Of a stretch of DNA of 64,000 bases, positions 10,163 to 21,472 are shown one piece after another (the first letter of the stretch is position 1; the number at the start of each line of letters is the position of its first letter). The translations under genes were made by a program, and so were the position numbers. Origin of the DNA: Salvia splendens (lineage: Eukaryota; Streptophyta; Magnoliopsida; Lamiales; Lamiaceae). The DNA is taken from contig NC_056038.1 in NCBI RefSeq assembly GCF_004379255.2, forward strand, positions 6,052,729 to 6,116,728, in the 5' to 3' direction. The notes under the pieces are model-generated. The model had not been told where the DNA came from. It did not search any database and was given only the letters and a program-made list of their open reading frames with translations.

Positions 10163-11341
10163 TGTAAAAATCATGGATTAAATATGCCCGGTCAATGGAT
10201 TTTGACCAAATAATAAATGTGACGAGCCATTTAATTTTGTGAAATTAAATGACATAGCGTCGATCTACATTTTACGTAGATAAATGTAGTATATTCACTT
10301 TCTCAAATCCGATTTCCGGTGAGTGAGAAATAGTGGATTAAAGTTGGGCATAATTAGCTTTTAATTAAAGCTTGGAGTTGGAGCTTAGGGAATAATTAAC
10401 TAGTGTTAATTATCCCACATTGGAGGATTAACACATCTTTTAATGTGTATAAATTAAGTGACTTTATGTTACTTAATAATTATAGTGGACCAAGATGGGT
10501 GAAAGAGCCCACACGCGCGCACATGCGCGCGCCGCCGCCGCCGCCCGCCCGAGCCCGTGCCCGTGCCCGTGCCCGTGCACGTGCACGTGCTCGTGCTCGC
10601 GCTCGCGCTCGCGGGCCGCGGGCCCGGGCCCGGGCCCGATCCCGATCCCGATCCCGATCCCGATCCCGATCCCGATCTCGGGCTTGGGCTTGGGCTTGGA
10701 CTTGGACTTGGACTTGGACTTGGATCTTGGCAATTGGTCTTTGGGTGGTCTTTGGGCTTGGCCCAAACTATTCTTTTTGGACCACCGCCGAGTCAGCAAT
10801 CCAAGTGGCTTGACACGTCGTCAAGCGAGGCACAGTCACGGCTGCCACGTGAGAAATCCACACGCTCCACATGCGAAAGGCACACGCCTGCCACACGCTC
10901 GTAACCGACGTCGGTTACGAATCTGCCATGATGAGCCTTCATGGCTCGGTTGACCCTGCATGGTGGCTTGGCCTATAAATAGGCTAGCCATACCACTGCA
11001 TTAGGACACACATACAAGCATTCTGCATCATAAGCTCTCTCCCTCTCTGCATTGTCTTTCTGTCGAAGCTCTACCCTCTCCCCTATCCAGTTCGCCGGAG
11101 CTCTACTGATTGCGGTGCTGCATCAAAAGAGACGTAGTCGTTTTATCTTTGGGGACGAAACGCCAAACCGAAGAGCACTACCGGGGCGTATCTCGTCTTG
11201 CGGGAAGAGGCCTCCTCGACTCGGCTAAACATTCACGGTTTATTTGTTTCATTGTAATTCAGTTCAGTTTCGTTTCTTGTATTCCTTCTTTTGGGTTGTA
11301 TTACGCCCGGCTTTTATCTCTTGTAATCAGTAGAACCAACA
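10163..11341 (+). repeat. 3' LTR of the copia element
   Basis: 1179 bp, 108 bp longer than the 5' LTR. The extra length is almost all in the hexamer tract at about 10513-10736, which includes (CCCGTG)n, seven CCCGAT units at 10635..10676, (GGGCTT)n and (GGACTT)n. It has the same palindrome (10899..10920) and TATA box (10974..10981). Confidence 0.93.
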
Positions 11342-12950
11342 GTTCTCTCGTGCCCTTCGTCCAAATTCTTCTTCTCTATCTGTCTCTCTCTCATGGCAAG
11401 TCCCAAAAATCGGGACTCTAGCACCTTCGTCCTCGCCGGCGTTCCTCACCCAAAATCCGGTTTGGCCTCCCTATTCCCGTCTCTTTTGCTCCTCCGACCG
11501 CAACCCCTCACAGCCATTGTCCCACGCAGCTCCATCATCGGCTTGGGTTCGCCATCCATGGTTATTTTCCGGTGGTCTGCCTCTTCGAGGTCATCGTGCA
11601 GCGTCTGATCGAAGAATACTCTAGCCGCATTGCGTCGTTTTCCTGCCGCTCTCGGGCAACCGAAATCGTGCCTCCAGATGCGGTCGTCGGCGTTCTTGCT
11701 CCACGGTGGTATGAATTTTATTGAGCGAAAGGGTGAGAATCATTGGAATATGGGATGGGTGAAGAGTGCTGGAGAGGGAGGGTAGAATCAGATATATTGA
11801 GAGAACGGTGATATAACCCACCAAATTGGTGGGATACATAAATTAGCATAACCATATATATTTGGTCGGGCCGAGACGAGCTTAGGCTTTATGTTGGGCT
11901 TTGAGATATGTATTTCTATGATATCAAACAATTAGAAAAGTCAATATATAAATCTCTATCTTGGCATTACAGCCTTATCAAACAGACCCTAATAATTACA
12001 TCAAAACAATCTCATAATAAAATAAAAAAAGTAACATTATAATATTACTAGGGCATATACACCGCTCAATCTTAAATCTTATTGCATTAATATTTTATTC
12101 TAAAACATTTTTTAATAATCCATGTTTTAATAATTCTAATAGGTCCGGAGATTGGAAAGTATAAATCCAAGTATACAACCCAATTAACTACGCAAATGAT
12201 TAAATTATTGTAAAAACGAAGTATTATTTATACTACTAAATTGGTCATTGGTAAATAAGGTTCGCACCTTTTTATACTTAAAAGTAGGAAAAATCACTTT
12301 AGGTATCTGAACAGAGAAAAATAACAAATCAGGCATCTTAATTGACCAAATAAAAGACTAATATGCCCTTAAAAAATTTCAATTTATTTAAAATTAAATA
12401 TTATTTTAATATTATGAAATGATATTTCATTGATAAAATCAAAATTCCATAATTGAAATTTCTAGTATATAATTACAATTTATTACAAATGAGAAAATAC
12501 ATAATCCTAAAATCGAAAGCTTCGTTGAAAAGCATCCGATGAAGAGTTATGCCAGAAAACTATTGTGGGAGATCGGTTACACGTTGCCAAATCTCGATCA
12601 AATATGTTAGATCACAGGTGATTTGGGATGGATCGGAGAATACAAAGCTGGAAAAATAAACAAGGTGAAAAAAATGATAATAGTATTAAATAATTTTGTT
12701 TCCAAATAAAAATAAATACTGTAAAAATTATTGCGGCCGTATACGAAGAGCGTGTCCCGTGAGTACTAATTACGGGACATCTGCAACGGGAATTTGCCGT
12801 TGGATCATCCCGGCAGGTTATTGGTGCAGTGCAGGTGCTTGTGCTTTAAGATAAAAACCTTTTTTTTTCTTTTTTTAATCTTCCGAACTTACCAAACGAT
12901 CAAGGGTATCAATGTAATTGTATTACTACTAATTTATAGAGGTGAGTACT
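11342..12950. other. Right flank of the copia insertion and intergenic DNA before SERRATE
   Basis: The first about 650 bp continue the sequence interrupted by the copia element; short open frames exist, but none is a recognisable protein. The rest is AT-rich. The last 150 bases before the next gene should hold its promoter and 5' UTR; I cannot point to a TATA box with confidence. Confidence 0.45.
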
Positions 12951-13059
12951 AATTAAATTTGGTCACAAAACCCCAACCCAATCTTCAAGTTTGGGGCACG
13001 CACTTGCACGCACAGAATCGAATTAGGGTTTCGCCACTCAAACCGATAAATCATCGCCG

Positions 13060-16000
13060 ATGACCGAAGTTCTGAGCGCCACCGACGAAGATAACGACCG
13101 CCGCCGCGAAAAGGACACCGACGAAAAGCCCCCCGAAGCCGCCCCCTCCGATGCTCCCCCGGGGGACGCGTCACCGCCGCCCCCTCCGCCTCAACCGCCG
13201 CGCCGCGGCATCCGAGACCGAGAGCGCGACTCCCGTGATCGGCGTGATGACCGGGACTATGACCGTCCTCCGCGTCGCGAGTACTATGATCGCAACCGAT
13301 CGCCGCCTCCGCCCCCACCGCGGGAAAGAGATTATCATAAGCGGGGCAGGATGAGCCCGAGCCCCCCTCCGCCTCCATATCGAGACCGGCGCGGAGGAGG
13401 TCCGCATTCTCCGATTCCTAGAAGGTCTCCGCCGTTTCCTCCTTACAAGCGGAGGAGGGACGATGGTTATGATGGTAGGAGAGGGAGTCCGAGAGGAGGA
13501 TATGGCCATGGGGATCGAAGGTGCATTGTGCATTTGGTTAATTTAGCCACTATTGCTCTTAGACAGCTTACTGTAGTTTATGTCTTCCCATTGGTTTTTC
13601 AGTAACTAGTTTAGGATTTCATGGAGACTGTTATTTGGTTCAGATTTCTGGTCTTGATTTTACGCTCCGCTGATTATCCATTGCAACATATAGTGGTAGA
13701 ATATAAATGTTCACGAGTTTGTGCACCTTGTTTAAGTTACATTTTTAAGCATGAGAACAGGATTTCCGCATTGGCAATTCTGCATCCCATTACGTTTTGT
13801 TTATCTGCTAATAGGAGTATAATAGTGTTCCCATTTTACTTAGTTCCTTCGGTATAACAATAGGTGCATTTTGCACATAAGGATTTCATCGTGCTGCTCA
13901 ACTAGACATAATTTTTTGGTTCAGGTTTGGGTATGATCATCCTGGTGGATATGACCGTGAAAACGGGGGCAGAACTGGTTATCCTGATGAAAGATCTCAT
14001 GGTCGATATATGGGCCGCGGAGGTGGCGGCTATCAAGGTGGTATGTCTGTATTTTTTCTGTTTTTATGGCATTGGGATGTGTATTCTATGGGCGGTTGCT
14101 ATCAGTGTTGTTAAAAACGCGACCCGAGCGCGCTCGGGGCGTGGGGCGCTCAGGTCGAGACCGGCTTCGCCCCGACATGGGTGAGTCGAGCGAGATTCAT
14201 GGGGCGCAGTTGGGGCGCAGTTGGGCGGTGGGGGCGACGGGCGACTGGGGTGAGCCGAAGAGGTTTTCCGTTGTGTTAACAAAATTTTTTGGGTTTTGAA
14301 AATGGAGATGTGCTTTAATGGGTAGAGAATCGAGGCATTCATTATTTAATCCACCTTTTCCTCTATTCAAGATTAATTAATTGTTTTCTCAGCCTCATCA
14401 TCTCTGCGACCCACTTTTTGATATTTCCCTAGATTAATTAATTAGTTTTTATACCACTAGGTTAGTCTAATTAAATTATTAATTCTTATTCACCCACTCA
14501 AGTTAGAGTCTGTATCAATTTCAATGCATTAGTTAGTGCAGTTATTTTATTACTCAATAATTCTTTTTTTACCCACTCTACAAGTTAGAAAAGTAAAAAT
14601 TTTAGTTTTTTTAATTAAAATATTCATTATATTGATTAAATACCTTTAAATATTACTACATAAATGATAAATAATCTAGAAAATGGTACTTTCACACCAA
14701 GAAGTCTTTTTCACACAATGTATTTCATTAACCTGTATTAAAAGTATAGATATAGCTTAATTAGGCTAATAGTACGCCCTGATTCGTGGGTCCATATTCA
14801 GATGTGATATGGAGTAATGATGTATGTAGATTTATTTGATGTGATAAACATTCAAACAACAAACTTATAAAAGAGACACAAATATAATCATCATTCGGCT
14901 ATTCTGGCGCCCCGATTCGTGGGTCTCTCGCCCCGTCGCCCCATCGCCCCGCGACCCGGGGTCCCCCCTCATCGCCCCGGGCCGCCCCGCGACCCTAACA
15001 ACACTGGTTGCTATATCTTCATTATTTATATGATAGATAAAATGTTATTTTCATTTTACCATTACACATCTCTAAGATGTCCATAATGTTAAGCACTTAT
15101 CCTACCTTGATAATCAAGTAAGTTGTGTTTGATGTTCACTCCCAGCGTGTAATCTTAACTGAATCTCTCATGTTAGATTGTGCCAACCCCCATCCCCCAA
15201 AAAACAAAAAGTTGTTATAGTGAAAATGCCTTTTATTTTATTCTAGATTGTTCTATCATTATTCATTAGTGGCGGGAAGAAATGAACAATCTGGAGATAG
15301 TGTAATTCAAATGTATGTTGTTCAAACCCTTATCATAAGCCTCTGGTGCATCTCATGAGCTACAATAGAAACTGAAATAGATGAACTGAGAACAACGGTA
15401 TGAAGAATGACTTTGGAGTGATAAGACCCAGGAACTTGAAAACAATAAGAATTACATATAACAATATTGTAGATTTGTTAGGAATGTTTTATTCAAGACG
15501 ATATTCATATGTTATCCTTAAGATATAGTACATTGTTTAAGAGTATGAAAAGCAATTTGAAAATGCAATAGTTGCTATATAATTTAAATGAAATACGTAA
15601 TTGAGGGCCTGTTGCCTCCATAGTTTGGGAGGGGTCGTTGGTAATGAAGTCTCTTTAGCTGCCACTTGGAGAAATGCAATGATGTTTGGTGATGTTAGAG
15701 ATGGTAATTTGCCCCATCAACCATTGGAGCTAGAGATTTTTTGCTTTACTACTATGTAGTCATCCATAAGGGAGCTTTTATGCTTTGAAATACACTGTAT
15801 CTCCTGAACTGTCACTTCCAATTTGCAGTTGTGAGTTGATTAGCTTCATGTTCAGAATGTGATAATAATTAATAAGTAGCTCATTGAGTTTAATCTTATG
15901 ACCTTTTTTTAATTCTTACATACTTTGAACTAGTTATCTTTTGTATCTCTGATCTTTCTACTTTAATCTATACTGGTTGAGTAGCTTACCTTCATGATTC

Positions 16001-19000
16001 TTTGTATACCAGTATAAATATTTTCGATACTGAGTCACTGACAGAATATGTTGATATGTTGAGAAAAAGAAGCTTTCTTATTCATAGGACGGAGGACCTC
16101 AGTTTGTAGAATAAGATGCTTCCTTTTGCAAAGTAGAACAACTTGCACTAGGATTAAATTATGTATTCTAATTTTCATTTTAGGTAGTTCTAGACTTTGA
16201 TTTCACTGCTGTAAAAATACAATTTTCAGTCGAGATTCATTTTTTGGCTTCCATGGGGCTGGAAAATAATGGACTCCAAATATTTTACTCCCTCCGTCCC
16301 TTATTAATTAGAACCGTTTGACTTGACACGGGTTTTAATAAATATAGTGGAAAGTGGGTGAAAAAGTTAGTGGAATGTGGGTCATACTTTTATATATTAA
16401 TTTTGTAATAAAATGTGAGTGGAATGAGAATGTGGGGTTCATTACCAAAATTAGTAAAAAGTAAGGGTGCCAATTAATTGAGGACGAATGAAAAAGGAAA
16501 TTAGTGCCAATTAATGGAGGACGGAGGGAGTAATTAATAGTTTTACTACCATTAAACTATCTCGCCATTTGGAGCGCACGGGTTTTCCCATTTTCACTTT
16601 TTTGGTGGGTTTGGTATGGCATTGAGTTAATCTTGATTGGGAATTTTTAACTACAATAACTTTGTTGCAAGTAAGCCTTGGATCTATCAGACATCGGAAT
16701 ACTTAGCAATTTAAATAGCAAAAGCAGAAATTACAAAGATTCCTCTGATGTACTCTCTGCAAAGTAGTTGGTGTTTTTCACTCTATATTGACCATGCAAC
16801 TTGTTTTAATGTTTGTTTTTTGTTCTCATTTTTATGACTTAACAATTTTCCTGTATTGATGCAATACTTCTCTTACCTCACTACTTTATTTTCCTGTTTG
16901 ATGCAAAATAATTGGCGTTTTTCTCTCTATATTAACTTTTTAGATGAGAAAATATTTAGACTTTTAGAATTTTGATTGAAATTCAGGAATTTGATATTCC
17001 AATGGATTTCAAATAAATTTGAAATCTTGTTTGGTTTGGAGTGGATTACTGTCACTAATTTCACACCCTGCAATTCATTTGTTTGGAGAATTTGAGAAAT
17101 TGTTTAAGTTTCTTCAATTGTTATTTAGTACATATATTAAGAAACATTTATGCAAATTTATATGTAATAGTATATACTATGACTATAGATTCAGAAATGT
17201 GTCTATTATATTAGTGTGAAGTATTTGAATTGCATATATAGTATGTGGTGTGTTAGTGTAATGGCCTTTTTTCGACCCAGATGAGTGGATTGAACTATGG
17301 ATTTGATGTCTACTCTCGAGTCCAATCAAATCCTTCAATCTGAATGCAACCTTAGATTTTTTATTTATGCTTTCAAGGTTTACTGAATGCATACACCCAG
17401 GGCTTCCTATGATATCGTTTGGGTGTCGTCATAGCTTTAAATTTCTATATTGTTGTTCCTTGTCCAATGTTTTCATTTGATCTTCTATTTATGCAGATTG
17501 GGATTCCGGTCGTGGTGCTTTTGCTGATACTTTTGGTGCTGGTGGAACCCAAAGGTAAAAATCGTGCAATTGTACTGTATTCTGATTATTGCAGTGAATT
17601 CTTAGGACATCCGAGGTTTAATAATTTTCTTATTCCAGTACATTCAATTCTTATATATTACAATTCGGTTTTGTTAGTTCCTCTCTCGAGTCACCCTTAA
17701 CTCTTATCACCTTATTCTATATAAATGTAAGATTAAAGGTAACAGAAATAGTTCTTAGAATATACATATATACACACATACACTAACCTGTGACATCTAA
17801 AAGTTGATGTTTGCATATAATGCATTGCTGTTCAGTTTTGAGTATTCTTTTATATGAATAATGTTGTTTCAGTGCTATGAAGCTAAATCCATTGATGTAT
17901 TTGAATTATTATCCAGGGAAGGAATGATGTCTTACAAGCAGTTCATTCAGGAGCTTGATGATGATATCTTGCCTTCTGAAGCAGAGCACAGGTCTGGGTC
18001 TAAATGTTGTAAAGTTTGACAATTTGACATTATTAGATGGGCTTGCTTTTCAAGTAAAATATATCTTTACTTTGCCCCTTGTATTAGTTTCTCATTCTGT
18101 TACATATTGTACTAAATGGCTGAGCATGATCAGATATCAAGAGTACCGGACAGAATACATATCAACCCAGAAACGAACTTACTTCAATTCACATAAAGAT
18201 GAAGAATGGTACTTCTTTTTCTCATCCTTAAAAATTATGCTAAGTGTTCCTTTAACAAGTTTGTTTATTCATTCAGGTTGAAAGACAAATATCATCCAAC
18301 AAACTTGCTCGCTGTCATAGAACGGTAAGCTTACCAGTGGAAGTTTCCGTTTGGGCCTCTTTTCCACTTCAATGTGAAATGGCTACCAATCATATCCAAC
18401 TTCCAGTTTGGTGTATATGCAAACTTGTAAACACGATGACCCTTTGCAGGAGGAACGAACTTGCGAAGAAGTTGGCGAAGGATTTTCAGCATGATCTGCA
18501 GGGAGGGACTTTGGATATGTAAGACTATTTCCTGCATATTTACTTTGCTTGTGCACTCTGACCATTTTTATAGAGTTAGACTAATCTAGCCAAATTCTTT
18601 ATGTTAAAAGAGGTCCTGCTTTTAGTCCTTCCTCATCAAACAAGGCGGACCAATCCAGTGAACCCAATTCTGAAGATGAAACAGATGGCAAAAGAAGGCG
18701 GCCCAGTCGGGGTGGAGCCAAGGAATCCGAACTTTCTTCTGCACCAAAGGCTCACCCTGTCAGTTCTGAGACTAGACGAATTCAGATTGACATTGAACAA
18801 ACTCAAGGTCTTGTACGGAAACTTGATAAGGAAAAAGGAATTGAGGAAAACATTTTATCACGATCTGATAATGATAGAATGAGCAGAGATAAATCTCATG
18901 GAAGTTCAAGTGGTCCAGTCGTCATCGTAAGGGGTTTAAATACAATAAAAGGTCTGGAGGGGGTTGAGCTTCTGGACACTCTTCTGACTTATCTCTGGCG

Positions 19001-20437
19001 TATTCATGGAGTTGATTATTATGGGTTGTTTGAAACAAATGAACCCAAAGGTCTCCGGCATATTAGAGTTGAGAGGAAGGACCCCGATGGAATTGGTAAT
19101 GGGAATGAGTGGGAGAAGAAATTAGATTCTCATTGGGAAGAGAGACTAAAGAATTTAGATCCTTTGGAAGTAATGACTGCGAAGGAAAAGATAGATGCTG
19201 CAGCTGTTGATGCTTTGGATCCACATGTCCGCAAAATAAGGGATGAAAAATATGGCTGGAAGTATGGATGTGGAGCTAAAGGTTGTACAAAGCTCTTCCA
19301 CGCCGCAGAGTTTGTTCACAAACATTTGAAGTTGAAACACCCAGAAGTTGTGATGGAAGTGACATCAAAAGTGCGTGAAGAGTTGTACTTCCAGAACTAC
19401 ATGAAGTAAGTACTTCCATTATAATGTCTATGTTGCTTATTTGCTACAAAATCCTAAAAGGTTCGTCTTGCAGTGATGAAAATGCACCTGGAGCTGCGCC
19501 TGTCATGCAACCTTCATTGGTATGTCTTATACCATAGCTACTTGTTGAGATAATGGTCTTGCAGTATTTGGGTCTGCATTATTGACACATATCCATGTCC
19601 AGAGGGAAAAGCCACAAAGACGAAGACCTGGTCCAGATAACAGAATGAAAGATGATAGGGGGAACCGCAGAGAACGTGATAATCGTGCAAATGGCAGTGA
19701 ACACTTTGATAGGTCTGAGAATCCTCTGTCTGGGGATTTCAACAATAGCGATGGTGCTGCCGGGAACAACCCAGACGAGCCAATGTTTGATTCTTATGGC
19801 GGGCAAGGAATTCCTGTTACCGCTTTCCCTTCAGACATACCTCCTCCTGTTCTGATGCCTGTTCCTGGTGCTGGGTAAGTTCGGATCATTGTTTTGTCCA
19901 TATTTTTCTCTCAGTACTCATACTGGGCATGGTTCTTATGTGTCTTCAGAATGTTTTGTATGTGAATTACATATTGTTAATTGGATAAAGTTTGTTGAAT
20001 GCAGCCCACTCGGTCCTTTTGTTCCTGCCCCACCAGAGGTTGCTATGCGGATGTTACGTGACCAAGGGGGCCCTGCCCCATTTGAAGGAGGCAGAAATGG
20101 GAGATCTGGACATCAGTTAGGTGGACCTTCCCCAATAATTGCTATGCCACCTGCACTTCGGCAGGATCCTCGTAACTTGCGAAGGTTGGTGTCTTGTTTA
20201 TGTAAAATCCTAGCTAAAGCTTCTTTGTCTGTTAGTTTTAATGCACAGTGCACGAAAACTAGAATGTGCAAATGAGTGCTCTGAGAACTTAATATGGCGT
20301 CATTCTGCTAGAAGTGATCTTTTTTGCCAATGTTAGTGCAATTGTTACAACTTACCCGAGTTAAACAATTTTGCAGCTACAATGATCTGGATGCTCCAGA
20401 TGATGAGGTGACAGTTATAGATTACAGGAGCTTGTAA
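13060..20437 (+). CDS. SE: SERRATE, zinc-finger microRNA-processing protein
   Basis: Twelve coding exons: 13060..13520, 13925..14040, 17497..17554, 17917..17991, 18134..18208, 18277..18324, 18450..18518, 18611..19405, 19474..19519, 19603..19874, 20005..20184, 20377..20437. They sum to 2256 nt (751 residues), close to the 720 of Arabidopsis SE, with every phase kept. The N-terminus is Arg/Pro/Asp-rich and disordered (GYDGRRGSPRGGYGHG). The SERRATE/ARS2 N domain starts near residue 212 (MSYKQFIQELDDDILPSEAE). A single C2H2 finger sits near residue 521 (CGAKGCTKLFHAAEF, HKHLKLKH). The tail ends DEVTVIDYRSL. In the family, SE works with DCL1 and HYL1 on pri-miRNAs in the nucleus and links the cap-binding complex to splicing. 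Intron 2 (3.46 kb) carries two transposons. Exon 8 starts at a weak acceptor (TTAAAAG). Identification is near certain from the collinear sequence. Confidence 0.97.
14103..15006. mobile_element. Non-autonomous hAT element in SERRATE intron 2
   Basis: The ends are CAGTGTTGTTA and its exact inverse, flanked by a perfect 8-bp duplication GTTGCTAT (14095..14102 and 15007..15014), which is diagnostic of hAT insertion. The 904-bp element has strikingly GC-rich arms (CGCCCC-type runs at both ends) around an AT-rich core, and no transposase frame. Confidence 0.92.
16288..16530. mobile_element. Stowaway (Tc1/mariner) MITE in SERRATE intron 2
   Basis: 243 bp, with terminal repeats CTCCCTCCGTCC and GGACGGAGGGAG and a TA dinucleotide at each flank. 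These are the classic Stowaway ends and target. Confidence 0.92.
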
Positions 20438-21472
20438 GGAGGCACCTTATATGAATGCTGTTGAGTTGGGCTTGGGCTACTCGAAATTATCTATATGTTT
20501 GACGACGTGCTGGGAAAGTATGCGGAGTTTCTGCACAAGATTCTTTGTGAAGTTGGGGATATGTTGAAATAGCGTTTGTGTTGTAAAACAGTCTTTTTTC
20601 TATGGCTAAGAGCTCTTTATTCTTTCAAGGCCTAGAATCTGATGAAAGAGCTGACCTCAATTGGGAAACAGAAATCTTACTTTTTATTGTATTTTCGACA
20701 TTGTCTTTCTTTTTATTTGTAAGGTCAGATTGAAATGAGATCAACATACGGATTTCTGCATACTACTCGTATTTGAGCAAAGAAAACAGCAGGTTGAAGT
20801 TGAATGTAATAATTCAAATTAGAACACTTGCAAATAAAAAATACATCCAAACCAACAACGTTTCTATTTTGGGGTTGTATAAAAGAACATTTGACCTCAG
20901 TTTCTAAAACGGTCATTTTTAAAGGGCATATGGTCGATTTTTGTTCAAGACGTTTATATAAAAATATCCCATGATTTAGAAAATCAACATTTAGTACTCG
21001 TGGTTTCATTTTGAGAATAAATTGTTCAGTAAAGAATTTCAGGTGATCGAAATATTAACGCGACATTTGAAATTGCACACCAGTTCAGTTGAATAATTGA
21101 TGTGTAATTTTTGGTAATCATTGTGTAATTTGACTAATGAAAATTTCAGTTGATACGTCGATATTCCAATCGCCTTCATAACGATTTATTCAAAAAAAAA
21201 GAACTAATAGGTAGTAATTACTTAAAGGGTGCGACATTTTCAGGGACATTTCCTTTTCTAAATTGCCCACCATCCCACATTGTAAAATGCCGCATTTTCT
21301 ATCATGGTCATGTCTACCAAAATAAAGAGAAACTATCAATTGAACACAATGAAACACATAAGAAATTTGGCCACAAGTTTCGGTTGCAAGGCAATCCTTG
21401 ATGTAGTAATTTACAGAGTAATTGGACTTGTTATAGAATGGGAGCCATCTAAATGGGTATATCAATTGCTAT
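20438..21472. other. Convergent 3' intergenic region, SERRATE / TraB-like
   Basis: The first about 280 bases look like the SERRATE 3' UTR, ending in a T-rich tract. The remainder is AT-rich with no supported feature, and should include the 3' UTR of the minus-strand gene beyond. Confidence 0.5.

Larger units (their letters stand above)
4001..11341 (+). mobile_element. Ty1/copia LTR retrotransposon with 5-bp target duplication
   Basis: The element has two long direct repeats beginning TGTA and ending AACA. The host sequence GTTCT is duplicated at 3996..4000 and 11342..11346. Internal order is gag, protease, integrase, reverse transcriptase, RNase H, which is the copia order. LTR differences outside a hypervariable hexamer tract are few (roughly a dozen or so in about 950 bases by eye), so insertion was recent. 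The coding region has one in-frame TGA and two single-base frameshifts, so this copy cannot make a continuous polyprotein as written. Total length is about 7.3 kb. Confidence 0.95.

Noticed and set aside
10403..10953. Overlapping open frames rich in Asp-Pro, Leu-Gly or Arg-Ser repeats
   Set aside because: They are translations of the LTR hexamer tract; any 6-mer repeat gives open dipeptide frames. No start context or homology.
13621..14342. Frames in SERRATE introns 1-2
   Set aside because: They cross clear splice sites or the GC-rich hAT arm; not coding.
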